A stretch of 64,000 nt of DNA from Mumia sp050632745. Lineage in GTDB: Bacteria > Actinomycetota > Actinomycetes > Propionibacteriales > Nocardioidaceae. Under the pieces are notes generated by a model. That model was not told the DNA's origin. It did not search any database and saw only the letters and a list, made by a program, of their open reading frames with translations. Each line of letters begins with the position of its first letter. The first letter of the stretch is position 1. Location: contig NZ_JBODSD010000002.1 of the NCBI RefSeq assembly GCF_050632745.1, positions 744,001 to 808,000 of the forward strand, read 5' to 3'. Below are positions 52,696 to 61,722 of the stretch, in pieces. The position numbers and the translations under genes were made by a program.

Positions 52696-53772
52696 TCAGC
52701 GCTCCTCGGCGGCGATCGCGCGCACCCGCAGACGGTCGACCTTGCCGTGCTCCAGGAGCGGGATCGCGTCGACGACCACGACACGGCGCGGCGCCCACGA
52801 GCGCGCGAGCCCGGCCGCCTCGACGCCGTCACGCAGCGCGTCCAGAGAGACCGGACGGCCTGGCTCGCCGACCACGACCGCGACCACCGTCTGCCCCCAC
52901 TCCGGGTCGTCGACGCCGACGACGACCGCGTCGGCGACACCGTCCAGACCGCGCAGGGCGAGCGCGACGCGGGGCGCGGAGACGTTGACACCACCCGAGA
53001 TGATCGCGTCGTCGGTCCGCCCGAGCACCTGCAGGCGGCCGTCCTCGTCGAGCCGCCCGAGGTCCTGGGTCCGCAGCCAGCCGTCGCGCAGCGCGTCGGC
53101 CGTCGCGGCGTCGTCGCCGGCGTACCCGTCGAAGAGGACCGGTCCTGCGATCCACACCCGTTGCTCGGCGTCGAGCCGGAGGGCCACACCGTCGAGCGGC
53201 ACGCCGTCGTACACGCAGCCGCCGGCGGTCTCGCTCATCCCGTAGGTCCGCACGATCCTCACTCCGGCGCGGGTCGCCCGCGCCCGCAGCTCCGGGTCGA
53301 GCGCGGCCCCGCCGACGAGCACGGCGTCGAGGGCCGCGAGGGCCGCCAGCCGTCCTGACTCGGCGAGGCGGTGCAGCTGGGTCGGGACCAGCGAGGCGTA
53401 GCGCCGCTCGCCGGTCATCGCCTCCACCGCTTCCTCGAGGCCGGCGTGCTCCGACGCCACCACCGGCGACGTGGCCGCGAGCAGCGACCGCGCGACGACC
53501 TGGACGCCGGCGACGTAGTGCGCCGGGAGGTCGAGCAGCCACTGGCCCGGGCCGCCGAGCCGCGCGTGGGTGGCGCGCGCGGACGCGGTGACGGCCCGGC
53601 GCGACAGCAGCACGTCCTTGGGCCGCCCCGTCGACCCCGAGGTGCGGATCGCGAGCGCGGGCGGCTCCTCGTCGGCGGCGAGCCACTCCTGCAGCGCCGC
53701 GTCAACCTCGCGCGGCGTCCCCGTCACCGGGCGCAGCGTCGCCCACCTCGTCGTCTCCTGAGCACGGGTCAC
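52696..53772 (-). CDS. menE: o-Succinylbenzoate--CoA ligase
   Basis: A 358-residue short ANL-superfamily ligase. The P-loop-like motif is AIRTSGSTGRPKDVLLSRRA, the A5-type motif RTYGMSETAGGCVY, then LRTQDLG and GRTDDAIISGGVNV, and the C-terminal Lys in LEHGKVDRLRVR. The short length without the large N-terminal part is usual for actinobacterial MenE. It converts o-succinylbenzoate to its CoA ester. GTG start. Two regulator genes separate it from menC-menD, and menA lies beyond the next gene. Confidence 0.9.
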   Translation of the reverse strand: MTRAQETTRWATLRPVTGTPREVDAALQEWLAADEEPPALAIRTSGSTGRPKDVLLSRRAVTASARATHARLGGPGQWLLDLPAHYVAGVQVVARSLLAATSPVVASEHAGLEEAVEAMTGERRYASLVPTQLHRLAESGRLAALAALDAVLVGGAALDPELRARATRAGVRIVRTYGMSETAGGCVYDGVPLDGVALRLDAEQRVWIAGPVLFDGYAGDDAATADALRDGWLRTQDLGRLDEDGRLQVLGRTDDAIISGGVNVSAPRVALALRGLDGVADAVVVGVDDPEWGQTVVAVVVGEPGRPVSLDALRDGVEAAGLARSWAPRRVVVVDAIPLLEHGKVDRLRVRAIAAEER

Positions 53773-53798
53773 GCGTCCACGCTAGTCGGCGACCCGCG

Positions 53799-55103
53799 TC
53801 ACCCGGGAGCCGCTGCGTGGTCGCGCAGGATTCGCGTGAGGTAGGCCTCGACCCGGGAGGCGGGGTGCGCGGGCGCCACCCGCTCGTCCCGCACCCGCTC
53901 CGCCGCCACACGCTCCGCCCACACCTGCTGGCCCGACGGAAGACGCCAGCCGAACTCGTACGACCCGCCGTCACCGACCGGACCCTCGCGGGACACCGGA
54001 ACGAGGTAGCCGTGGGACTTGAGGACGTGGTGACGGCGGCACAGCGGCCAGAGGTCGTCCCCTCGGGTCCTGCCGTCCGGCCACGGACGGCGGTGGTCGA
54101 GGTCGCACCGCTCGGCGGGCACCGTGCAACCCGGGGCCTGACACACGCCGTCACGGAACCGGATCGCCCGCGCCAGCAGGTCGGGAGCGAAGCGCCCGAG
54201 GTAGGTGTGGTCGAGCGTCCTCCCCACCGGGTCGGTGAGGAGCCGGTGCCAGAAGACGTTGTCGGCCCGGCCGGCACCGATGAGGTCCCGCAGCTCGCGC
54301 ACGGGAACCACCCACGCGCCGTCGGAGGAGACGACGGGCTCGTCGGACGCTCCCGCCAGCGCCTCGGCCGTCACGAGGACGGCCACGTCCACCGAGGGGC
54401 GTACGGACGGCGTCTGATCGGCGGTTGCCGCAGGTCCGGTCGCCCACGCCGCCAGGAGATCGGCGCGCTTCTGAGCGAGGGTGCGGCCGTCGTCGGGCAG
54501 CCGCTGGGCCTCCCGGCGGAGCCGCGCGTCGAGCGTCGCCGCCTGCAGCGTCGGGAGGAGGGCCCACAGCTCCGACATGCCGTCGTCGCCGTGCCGGACG
54601 CTCACCTGACGGTCGGCGCGAGCGCGCGCGGCGCGCTCCGCGTCGGCGTCGGGCTCGGCGCGGGCGACGAAGCGGCGCAGCCACGCCTTCAGCTCGACCG
54701 TCGTGTGGCACGCCGCGTAGGGCACGACCCGCTCGTCGAGGCGCTCCACGGATGCGTCCTCGCCCAGGCGTCCGAGCGTCTCGGCGATCAGGTGCACGCG
54801 GTAGCCGTCGAGCGACCCCTCTCCCGCTGCGGCCCACACCCGCGGCAGCCGCTCGCGCACCGCCCGCGCCTCGGTCAGCCGCGCCCGCAGCTGACCCTCC
54901 GAGAACCCGGCCGCGACGGCGATGTCCACCCGCGCGGCACGCACGTGGAGCTGTCGTCGCAGGCCCGACGCCTCAGCCGCCGCCTCGCGGTGAGCGGCGT
55001 CGTCGGCCGCGAGCAGCGCCCGGGTCTCCGCCGCCTCCGCGGCAGCACGACGCCGGGCCACCTCCGCGAGGTGGCCCGGATCGAACGCGCCGGTCGACGT
55101 CAT
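53799..55103 (-). CDS. DUF222 domain HNH endonuclease-like protein
   Basis: A 434-residue protein with an Ala/Arg-rich DUF222 domain (about 1-290; ARVDIAVAAGFSEGQLRARLTEAR, QVSVRHGDDGMSELWALLP) and a C-terminal HNH motif CQAPGCTVPAERCDLDHRRPWPDGRTRGDDLWPLCRRHHVLKSHG, split here as CxxxGC, DLDH and CRRHH. This family is multicopy in many actinobacteria; its function is unknown, and association with mobile elements has been suggested. No flanking repeats were found here. It separates menE from menA. Confidence 0.88.
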   Translation of the reverse strand: MTSTGAFDPGHLAEVARRRAAAEAAETRALLAADDAAHREAAAEASGLRRQLHVRAARVDIAVAAGFSEGQLRARLTEARAVRERLPRVWAAAGEGSLDGYRVHLIAETLGRLGEDASVERLDERVVPYAACHTTVELKAWLRRFVARAEPDADAERAARARADRQVSVRHGDDGMSELWALLPTLQAATLDARLRREAQRLPDDGRTLAQKRADLLAAWATGPAATADQTPSVRPSVDVAVLVTAEALAGASDEPVVSSDGAWVVPVRELRDLIGAGRADNVFWHRLLTDPVGRTLDHTYLGRFAPDLLARAIRFRDGVCQAPGCTVPAERCDLDHRRPWPDGRTRGDDLWPLCRRHHVLKSHGYLVPVSREGPVGDGGSYEFGWRLPSGQQVWAERVAAERVRDERVAPAHPASRVEAYLTRILRDHAAAPG

Positions 55104-55213
55104 ACGACCACGCTAGGGCCCGCCACCGACACCCCCGCCGAAGCGTGCGCGGCGCCGCCGACCACCGGTCCCGCCGACTGCGCCCACGCCCGCAGGTGGA
55201 AGGATGAGCAGCC

Positions 55214-56086
55214 GTGGCAACAGCATCGCAGTGGATCGAAGGCGCCCGACCTCGCACGCTCCCGGCGGCGGTCTCCCCCGTCGTGGCCGGGACCGGCGCC
55301 GCGCTGTACGCCGACGAGGCGGTGTGGTGGAAGGCCGCCCTCTGCCTCCTGCTCTCGCTGGCGCTGCAGGTCGGCGTGAACTACGCCAACGACTACTCCG
55401 ACGGCATCAAGGGCACCGACGACGACCGGGTCGGCCCGCTGCGCCTGGTCGGCTCCGGCGCCGCCAGCGCCGCGGCGGTGAAGCGAGCCGCGTTCGTCTG
55501 CTTCGGCATCGGCGGGCTCCTCGGGCTGGTCCTCGCCGCCACGTCCGGGTGGTGGCTGCTGCTCGTCGGCGTGGCCGCGATCGCCGCCGCCTGGTTCTAC
55601 ACCGGGGGTTCGCGGCCGTACGGCTACCACGCGCTCGGCGAGGTCAGCGTGTTCGTGTTCTTCGGTCTCGTCGCGGTCCTCGGCACGACGTACGTCCAGG
55701 TCGGGGCGTTCACGTGGCCGGCCCTCGCCGCCGCGATCGGGGTCGGGTCGCTCGCCTGCGCGATCCTCGTCGCCAACAACCTGCGCGACATCCCCACCGA
55801 CACCGCCAGCGGCAAGCGCACGCTGGCCGTGGTCCTGGGCGACCGCGGCTCGCGCGTCTTCTACGTCGTCCTGCTGGTGGTCGCCCTGCTCACCGTGTGG
55901 TGGCTCGCGTCGTACACGCCGCCGGCGCTGCTCGGGTTGCTCGCCTTCCCGCTCGCGCTCCGGGCGGCGACCCCCGTCGCCCGCGGCGAGCGCGGCCTCG
56001 CCCTGGTCCCCACGCTGCGCGACACCGGCCTCGCGGAGCTCGTCTACGCGCTCGGCGTCGCCGTCGGTCTGGCGATCGGCGTCTGA
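55214..56086 (+). CDS. menA: 1,4-dihydroxy-2-naphthoate polyprenyltransferase
   Basis: A 290-residue UbiA-family membrane enzyme with about eight or nine transmembrane segments. The first Asp-rich motif is NYANDYSDGIKGTDDDR and the second is NNLRDIPTDTASGKRTLAV, both binding prenyl diphosphate with Mg. It attaches the prenyl tail in menaquinone synthesis. The GTG at 55214 follows a GGAAGGA ribosome site at 55199-55205. It is divergent from the DUF222-HNH gene. Confidence 0.94.
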   Translation: MATASQWIEGARPRTLPAAVSPVVAGTGAALYADEAVWWKAALCLLLSLALQVGVNYANDYSDGIKGTDDDRVGPLRLVGSGAASAAAVKRAAFVCFGIGGLLGLVLAATSGWWLLLVGVAAIAAAWFYTGGSRPYGYHALGEVSVFVFFGLVAVLGTTYVQVGAFTWPALAAAIGVGSLACAILVANNLRDIPTDTASGKRTLAVVLGDRGSRVFYVVLLVVALLTVWWLASYTPPALLGLLAFPLALRAATPVARGERGLALVPTLRDTGLAELVYALGVAVGLAIGV

Positions 56087-56107
56087 GCGGACCGCGCCGC
56101 CCGCACG

Positions 56108-56659
56108 TCACTCCTCCTCGTCGAGGAGACCCTTCTTCCGGTCCCGCTCGACGATCGCCCGGACGTTCTCGAGCCGGCCGCAGTCGGCGTCGACCTGGGC
56201 GTTGCGCTCACGGGCGAACGCCTCACCCAGCTCGTGCCGCGCGCGCTCCGCGACCCCCTCGCGGGCGGGGTTGAGGATGGTCAGCTCCTCTTCTGTGAGG
56301 TGGTGGTTGACGACCCGCGCCAGCTCCTCGACCGCGTCGTCGAACGTCTGGGTGTCGGTCCCCTTGAGCTCCAGCACCGCCAGGAGCGCCTGGTTGCCCT
56401 CCGCGTGCTCCTCCTCGCCGTGCTCCTCCTCGTGGGCGTCGATCGCGTCGCGGTGGCGCAGCGTCGGGTAGACCTCCTTCTCCTCCGCCTCCGCGTGCGC
56501 CACGTGCAGCGTCGCGAACGCCCGCCGGACGGCGTCGCGGTCGGAGCTGGCGTCGCGGAGCTGCCGCAGCAGGTCCTCGAACCGGCGGTGGTCGTCGAGG
56601 ATGAGGTCGATCACGTCGCCGGAGACGGGACGTCCGAGGTCGATGGCAGAGGTAGGCAT
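56108..56659 (-). CDS. Hemerythrin-like HHE-domain protein
   Basis: A 183-residue helical protein with hemerythrin HHE motifs: ILDDHRRFEDLLRQ, LHVAHAEAEEKEVYP, AHEEEHGEEEHAEGN and RVVNHHLTEEELTILNP. The His and Glu positions fit a non-heme diiron site that could bind oxygen, NO or iron. The Glu/His-rich middle and charged C-terminus (RKKGLLDEEE) are noticeable. It is convergent with menA and divergent from phoD; role unknown. Confidence 0.85.
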   Translation of the reverse strand: MPTSAIDLGRPVSGDVIDLILDDHRRFEDLLRQLRDASSDRDAVRRAFATLHVAHAEAEEKEVYPTLRHRDAIDAHEEEHGEEEHAEGNQALLAVLELKGTDTQTFDDAVEELARVVNHHLTEEELTILNPAREGVAERARHELGEAFARERNAQVDADCGRLENVRAIVERDRKKGLLDEEE

Positions 56660-56766
56660 GCGGCCAACGTACGGCGCTGCCCGGCCGCGCGCCGGTTGCG
56701 AGCCCGATGCCTGACGCTCACCGTGAGATCACCTCGTGTTCTCCCGGGCTCGGGACCGTTCTTGGC

Positions 56767-58371
56767 ATGACCCAGACCCAGCCCGAACCACCGCAGCTCG
56801 GCCGCCGCACCCTCCTGCGGGGTGCGGCCGTCGTCGGTGCCGGAGCCGTCGTCCTCGGCTCCGGAGCCGCCTCCGCCGCCACCACCGCGCGTACGCCCTC
56901 CGGCTCCGCCCCCGCGTTCGTCCGCGGCGGCCGTCCCTCCCTCACCCACGGCGTCCAGGCCGGCGACGTGCTGACGCGCCAGGCGACGCTCTGGTCGCGC
57001 GCCGACCGACCCGCCCGTCTGGTCGCGGAGATCGCCCGCGACCGCTCGTCCCGCAAGGCCGTGACCGTCAAGGGACCGGTCGTCACACCGGACACCGACC
57101 TCACCGGCCGCTTCACCGTGCGCGGGCTCCCGGCCGGCGCCGACCTCTTCTACCGGGTCCGCGCCGTCGACCTCCGGGACCCGCGGCGGTCCAGCGCCCC
57201 CGAGGTCGGGCGCCTGCGGACGGCGTCGCAGCGGCCCGACGACGTCCGCTTCCTGTGGTCCGGCGACATCGCCGGCCAGGGATGGGGCGTCAACCCCTCG
57301 TACGGAGGGTTCCGCATCGTCGACGCGATGGCGCGCCGCCGACCGGACTTCTTCCTCAGCAGCGGCGACAACGTCTATGCCGACGGCCCGGTCGCCGAGA
57401 CCGTCACGCTGCCCGACGGCACCCTCTGGAACAACCTCGTCATCGAGGAGAAGACGAAGGTCGCCGAGACGCTCGACGAGTTCCGCGGCCAGTTCAAGTA
57501 CAACCTGCTCGCGGACAACTGGCGCCGCTTCCTCGCCGAGACGCCGCAGGTGACGCAGTGGGACGACCACGAGGTGACCAACAACTGGTACCCCGGCGAG
57601 ATCCTGGCCGACGCCCGCTACACCGAGAAGCGCGTCGACGTGCTGGCCGAGCGCGGACGGCAGGCGTTCCACGAGTACGTCCCGGTGGCCCCGATCTCTC
57701 CCGATCCCGAGGGTCGCGTGTACCGGGTGCTGCACCTCGGCCCGCTGCTCGACCTGTTCGTGCTCGACATGCGCACCCACAAGGACCGCAACACCGCCGA
57801 CAAGGAGACCGAGCGCGACGGCGGCGTGCTCGGCGCGGAGCAGACCCGCTGGCTGATCCGAGAGCTCGAGAAGTCCCGCGCGACGTGGAAGGTGATCGCG
57901 GCGGACCTCCCGATCGGCCTCGTGGTGCCGGACGGGACCGAGCAGGAGGGCCTCGCCCAGGGCGACCCGGGCGCTCCGCTCGGCCGCGAGCTCGACATCG
58001 CGCCCGTGCTCACCGCCCTCCAGCGGGCGGGCATCCGCAACCACGTGTGGCTCACCGCCGACGTCCACTACACGGCCGCGCACCACTACTCGCCCGACCG
58101 CGCGGCACACCAGGACTTCGACCCGTTCTGGGAGTTCGTCTCGGGGCCGCTCAACGCCGGGGCGTTCGGCCCGAACGCGCTCGACGCGACCTTCGGGCCG
58201 CGGGCGGAGTTCGTCGCGGCGCCGCCGCGGGCCAACACGTCGCCGGCCGAGGGCTTCCAGTTCTTCGGGGAGGTCGAGATCGACGGCGACACCGCGGCGC
58301 TGACGGTCACGCTGCGCGACGTCGAGGGTGGCGCACTGTTCCAGAAGACCCTGTTGCCGCACCGCCGGTAG
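56767..58371 (+). CDS. phoD: Tat-exported alkaline phosphatase D family protein
   Basis: A 534-residue PhoD-type phosphatase. A twin-arginine signal (RRTLLRGAAVVGAGAVVLGSG) covers about residues 12-45. The N-terminal PhoD domain (LTHGVQAGDVLTRQATLWSRA) is followed by the metallophosphatase core: WSGDIAGQGW, SSGDNVYADGP, TQWDDHEVTNNW, VLDMRTHKD and VWLTADVHYTAAHHY. It releases phosphate from phosphoesters outside the membrane using Ca/Fe. The ATG at 56767 gives the proper Tat start. Confidence 0.93.
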   Translation: MTQTQPEPPQLGRRTLLRGAAVVGAGAVVLGSGAASAATTARTPSGSAPAFVRGGRPSLTHGVQAGDVLTRQATLWSRADRPARLVAEIARDRSSRKAVTVKGPVVTPDTDLTGRFTVRGLPAGADLFYRVRAVDLRDPRRSSAPEVGRLRTASQRPDDVRFLWSGDIAGQGWGVNPSYGGFRIVDAMARRRPDFFLSSGDNVYADGPVAETVTLPDGTLWNNLVIEEKTKVAETLDEFRGQFKYNLLADNWRRFLAETPQVTQWDDHEVTNNWYPGEILADARYTEKRVDVLAERGRQAFHEYVPVAPISPDPEGRVYRVLHLGPLLDLFVLDMRTHKDRNTADKETERDGGVLGAEQTRWLIRELEKSRATWKVIAADLPIGLVVPDGTEQEGLAQGDPGAPLGRELDIAPVLTALQRAGIRNHVWLTADVHYTAAHHYSPDRAAHQDFDPFWEFVSGPLNAGAFGPNALDATFGPRAEFVAAPPRANTSPAEGFQFFGEVEIDGDTAALTVTLRDVEGGALFQKTLLPHRR

Positions 58372-58386
58372 CCCTAGCTGGCGGGC

Positions 58387-58533
58387 ATGCCCGAGGTCGA
58401 CCTGAGCCGCACCGGAGTCCCCGACACGTCTCGTCGCCTGCGGGGCTACCTCGCCGAACCGACCACCCCCGGCCCCTGGCCGGGGGTGGTCCTCGTCCAC
58501 GAGGCGCTCGGGCTCGACACGCACCTGCGCTGA
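58387..58533 (+). pseudogene. Dienelactone hydrolase N-terminal remnant
   Basis: A 48-codon frame starts 16 bases after phoD. Its product ends GVVLVHEALGLDTHLR, which is the N-terminal strand and oxyanion motif of dienelactone hydrolases (usually followed by about 190 more residues with the GxCxGG nucleophile). Here a stop follows immediately and the downstream DNA belongs to the convergent TMEM175-like gene. It is therefore a decayed gene fragment, truncated by a deletion. Confidence 0.6.
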
Positions 58534-58554
58534 GCGGTCCGTCGGGGCGACGGC

Positions 58555-59181
58555 TCAGCCCGCCACGGAGCGCCGTCGGCGGCGCGAGGCGAGAAGGCGC
58601 TCCAGCGGCCCGGTGAGGAACAGGAGGAACAGTGCCAGGACCCCGACCGCCGGGACGGCGATCGTGACGACCAGCGCCAGCAGGAGCAGGGCGACCGTCG
58701 CCAGCCCGGTCGGCGCAGCGGTCCACGCCGCGGTCTCGTCGCCGTCGCGCAGCAGCCCCGGGTGCCGACGCCCCCACGTCCCGAGGGCCACGAGCGCGCC
58801 GATCGAGACCAGCAGCGTCGCGACGTACGTCGGAGCCGCACCGTCGATCCCGCCGTCGGGGGCGTCGAGCAGCTGGGTCGTGAACGGCAGCAGCACGATC
58901 GTGAGCAGCCACACGAAGTGCAGCCCGACGACCACGCCGTCATAGGAGCTGAAGTGCTCCATCATCGCGTGGTGGTTGCCCCACAGCACCCAGATCACCA
59001 GGAAGCTGATGGCGAAGCTCAGGAAGGCGTCGCCGTCGTCGGCGACCAGGTCGAGCACGCTGTCCGCATCGCCCGCCCCGGAGACGACCTCGACCAGCGG
59101 CAGCACGAGGAGCGTGAGCGCGATCGCGACGACTGCGTCGCTGAAGGCGAGCAGCCGGTCGAGGCCGCGCTCGGACCGCAT
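58555..59181 (-). CDS. TMEM175-like potassium channel family membrane protein
   Basis: A 208-residue membrane protein with about six transmembrane segments. It begins with the family signature RLLAFSDAVVAIALTLLVLPLVE and has FLSFAISFLVIWVLWGNHHAMMEHFSSYDGVV, split here over two segments as is normal for prokaryotic TMEM175. Such proteins form potassium-selective pores. The ATG at 59181 follows the DAG-kinase-like gene stop closely, so it is the last gene of a minus-strand unit with the glycerolipid genes. Confidence 0.85.
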   Translation of the reverse strand: MRSERGLDRLLAFSDAVVAIALTLLVLPLVEVVSGAGDADSVLDLVADDGDAFLSFAISFLVIWVLWGNHHAMMEHFSSYDGVVVGLHFVWLLTIVLLPFTTQLLDAPDGGIDGAAPTYVATLLVSIGALVALGTWGRRHPGLLRDGDETAAWTAAPTGLATVALLLLALVVTIAVPAVGVLALFLLFLTGPLERLLASRRRRRSVAG

Positions 59182-59186
59182 GCGGC

Positions 59187-60071
59187 TCAGTCTGGCAGCA
59201 GCATCCGCAACGCACCCGGCATCACGCGCACCGTCACGGGCAGGGAGCCGATCTCGTCGCCGTCGATGCACAGCGGCACCGCCCGGTCGGCCGCGATCGT
59301 GACGCTGCGGGTCCGGACCACCTCGACGGCGTCCCGCTCGACGTGGGTGCCGTGCTTGGCCTCCGCCATGTACGCCGCCATGTTGCGGCGCCCGAGCCCG
59401 TCGGCGCGGGCCACCATCAGGTCGATGTAGCCGTCGTCGACCTCGGCCGACGGGACGATCTTGAGCCCGTGGCCGTACCAGCCGGAGTTCGCCGCGATCA
59501 CGCTGTGCGCACGCACCGAGCGCGTCCCGTCGTCGGTGGTCAGGGTGAACGTCGGCGGGCGCCAGGTGATCATCGCCAGCGGCCCGCCCGCGCGGTAGGC
59601 CACGATCGCCGGGATGCGGCGCATCCGGTTGATCAGCCGGGTCGCGCGCGAGTCGACCCCGACGTAGAGGTTGCCCGGGACGATCTCGCCGTCGGCGTCG
59701 AGGACGTCGATCGCCCGGACCCGGGCCGACAGCAGCATCGCGGCGAGTGCGTCGGGGTCGTCCGGGACGCCGAGCTTGTGGGCGAAGTCGTTGCCGCGTC
59801 CGCCGGGGACGACCGCCATCGTGCCGTCGCCCGCGAGCACGCCTGCGGCGACGTCCCGCACCATCCCGTCGCCCCCGACCGCGACGGCCACCCGGCCCGC
59901 GCGCGCCGCCTCCGCCGCCGCGTCGGTGGCGTGCCGTGCGCTGGTGGTGACCACGGTCTCGACGTCGGCGCCGGCCGCACGGAGACGCTCGGCCACCGGC
60001 TCCCAGGCCTGCTGCGCTGTGCGCCGGCCCGAGATCGGGTTGACCAGGGCGGTGATCGGGTGCGTGCTCAT
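59187..60071 (-). CDS. Diacylglycerol kinase family lipid kinase
   Basis: A 294-residue member of the DAGK/LCB5 family, with NPISGRRTA, the nucleotide motif AVGGDGMVRDVAAGV and PGGRGNDFAHKLG, and the C-terminal half with NLYVGVDSRA, EVDDGYIDLMVA and CIDGDEIG. It phosphorylates diacylglycerol or a related lipid. The ATG overlaps the stop of the flavoprotein gene (ATGA). In Mycobacterium tuberculosis the equivalent gene is Rv2252, next to the equivalent flavoprotein gene. Confidence 0.92.
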   Translation of the reverse strand: MSTHPITALVNPISGRRTAQQAWEPVAERLRAAGADVETVVTTSARHATDAAAEAARAGRVAVAVGGDGMVRDVAAGVLAGDGTMAVVPGGRGNDFAHKLGVPDDPDALAAMLLSARVRAIDVLDADGEIVPGNLYVGVDSRATRLINRMRRIPAIVAYRAGGPLAMITWRPPTFTLTTDDGTRSVRAHSVIAANSGWYGHGLKIVPSAEVDDGYIDLMVARADGLGRRNMAAYMAEAKHGTHVERDAVEVVRTRSVTIAADRAVPLCIDGDEIGSLPVTVRVMPGALRMLLPD

Positions 60072-61672
60072 CGCGAGACCAGGACGCCGGGGTTGAGGAT
60101 CCCGGCCGGGTCGAGCGTCGCCTTGACGGCGCGGAGGACGTCGACGCCGAGCGGCCCGATCTCCTCGGCGTAGGTCGCGCGGTGGTCGGTGCCGACCCCG
60201 TGGTGGTGGCTGATCGCGGCATCGGAGGCGCGGATCGCGGCGTTCGCCGCCTCCTTGGCGCGGGCCCACTGCGCGAGCGGGTCGTCGGACTGGGCGCAGG
60301 CGATCGTGAAGTAGAGCGACGCCCCCGTCTCGTACACGTGCGACACGTGGCACAGGACGATCGCCGGCGTCCCCTGCTCGCCGAGCGCGCCCTGGACCGC
60401 CTCCGTGACGGCGGCCTTGAGACGCGGGACGTTGGACCAGAAGGTGACGGTCTCCAGGGTCTCCACGAGCGCCCCGGCATCCAGCAGCGGGTCGCGCAGG
60501 TACGGCCCGTGGAACCGGCCGCGACGCCATGCCTCGCCGGCGTCGGTCCCGGCCGGCTCACCCCCGCACTGCTCGATCACCGCGGTGGCCCGCGCCCGGC
60601 GGGCCGCAACCTCGTCCGGCTCCCCTTCGTAGCCGGTGATGGCGAGGCAGCCGCCCGGCGCGTCCGTCGGGCCACCCGACGGGTCGGCGAGGTTGATCGC
60701 GGTCTCGGCCTCGTCGGAGAGCCGCAGCACCGTCGGGAGCGGGCCGTCCTGCGCGAGCCGCCGGACGGCCTCGGTGCCCGCCTCGAACGACGGGAACCGC
60801 CAGCCCTCGAAGACCCGCTCCTGCGGGACCGGGCGGACACGGACGGTGACGGAGGTGATCACCCCGAGGGTGCCCTCCGACCCCAGCACGAGCTGGCGGA
60901 GGTCCGGCCCGGCGGCCGACTTGGGCGCGGTGCCGAGGGTCAGCGTGCCGCGGGGGGTGGCGAGGACGAGGCCGACCACCATGTCGTCGAAGCGTCCGTA
61001 GCCCGCCGAGGACTGACCGGCCGACCGCGCCGCGGCGTAGCCGCCGATCGAGGCGCCCTCGTACGACTGGGGGAAGTGTCCGAGCGTGAGGCCCTCCGCG
61101 AGCAGCAGCTCCTCGACCCGTGGCCCGCGCATCCCGGCCTCCAGCGTGGCCGTCCGCGACACCGGGTCCACCGCGACCAGGGCGTCGAGCCGCCCGAGGT
61201 CCAGCGCGACGACCCCGGCGAAGCCTGCACGGTCGGGTGCGAGACCGCCGACGACCGACGTCCCACCCGAGTAGGGAACGACGGCGACGCCGCCGTCGGA
61301 GCACGCCCGGAGGACCGCGACGACCTCGTCGTGGGACCCGGGACGGACGACGAGGTCCGGCGTGTCGGCCGTGTCGCCGGCGCGCATCCGGAGGATGTCC
61401 GGCGTGGACCAGCCGCGGGTGTGGCGGAGCCGGTCCATGTCGCCGTCGCCGACGTGCGCCGCGCCGACCGCGGCCTCCAGCGCCGTACGGACCGCGTCGG
61501 GCACGGCCGGACCGGGCAGCACGACGTCCTCGGGCGCGACCGGTGCGTTGCGGGGCTGGATGCCGAGCGCGTCGAGCGCGGCCTGCGTCCCCGCCGGCAG
61601 CGCGATCGCGTGCGCGGGGTTGCCCCAGCGGTCCGGGGCGAATTCCACCACCGGCAGGTCCAGCTCCGACAT
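60068..61672 (-). CDS. FAD-binding oxidase, alkyl-DHAP synthase-like
   Basis: A 534-residue flavoprotein of the VAO/PCMH superfamily. FAD domain motifs: VPYSGGTSVVGGL and GSEGTLGVITSVTVRVRP; the C-terminus has LCHVSHVYETGASLYFTIA and SHHHGVGTDH as in alkyldihydroxyacetonephosphate synthase. It could form an ether bond to glycerone phosphate, or oxidise a hydroxyacid such as glycolate. The ATG at 61672 follows GGAGAG. It is divergent from the TetR gene and upstream of the lipid kinase; the neighbours favour glycerolipid chemistry. Its counterpart in M. tuberculosis is Rv2251. Confidence 0.88.
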   Translation of the reverse strand: MSELDLPVVEFAPDRWGNPAHAIALPAGTQAALDALGIQPRNAPVAPEDVVLPGPAVPDAVRTALEAAVGAAHVGDGDMDRLRHTRGWSTPDILRMRAGDTADTPDLVVRPGSHDEVVAVLRACSDGGVAVVPYSGGTSVVGGLAPDRAGFAGVVALDLGRLDALVAVDPVSRTATLEAGMRGPRVEELLLAEGLTLGHFPQSYEGASIGGYAAARSAGQSSAGYGRFDDMVVGLVLATPRGTLTLGTAPKSAAGPDLRQLVLGSEGTLGVITSVTVRVRPVPQERVFEGWRFPSFEAGTEAVRRLAQDGPLPTVLRLSDEAETAINLADPSGGPTDAPGGCLAITGYEGEPDEVAARRARATAVIEQCGGEPAGTDAGEAWRRGRFHGPYLRDPLLDAGALVETLETVTFWSNVPRLKAAVTEAVQGALGEQGTPAIVLCHVSHVYETGASLYFTIACAQSDDPLAQWARAKEAANAAIRASDAAISHHHGVGTDHRATYAEEIGPLGVDVLRAVKATLDPAGILNPGVLVSR

Positions 61673-61687
61673 GACGCTCTCCGATCT

Positions 61688-61704
61688 CGACACTGACGAT
61701 GTCG
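61688..61704. promoter_or_regulatory. Candidate operator between the flavoprotein and TetR genes
   Basis: CGACA-N7-TGTCG is an inverted repeat in the 50-base divergent promoter. It overlaps positions expected for both promoters and is a plausible site for the TetR protein encoded at 61723. Confidence 0.5.
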
Positions 61705-61722
61705 TGCTAAGTTGAACACATC

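Noticed and set aside
53799..55103. Mobile intron or insertion sequence carrying the HNH gene
   Set aside because: No terminal inverted repeats, target duplication or intron-like structure was found; DUF222-HNH genes are common as single genes.
58531..58557. Hairpin after the dienelactone hydrolase remnant as a terminator
   Set aside because: CCGTCG/CGACGG can pair, but the spacing of the outer TGAGC/GCTCA arms is irregular, so it was not listed as a feature.
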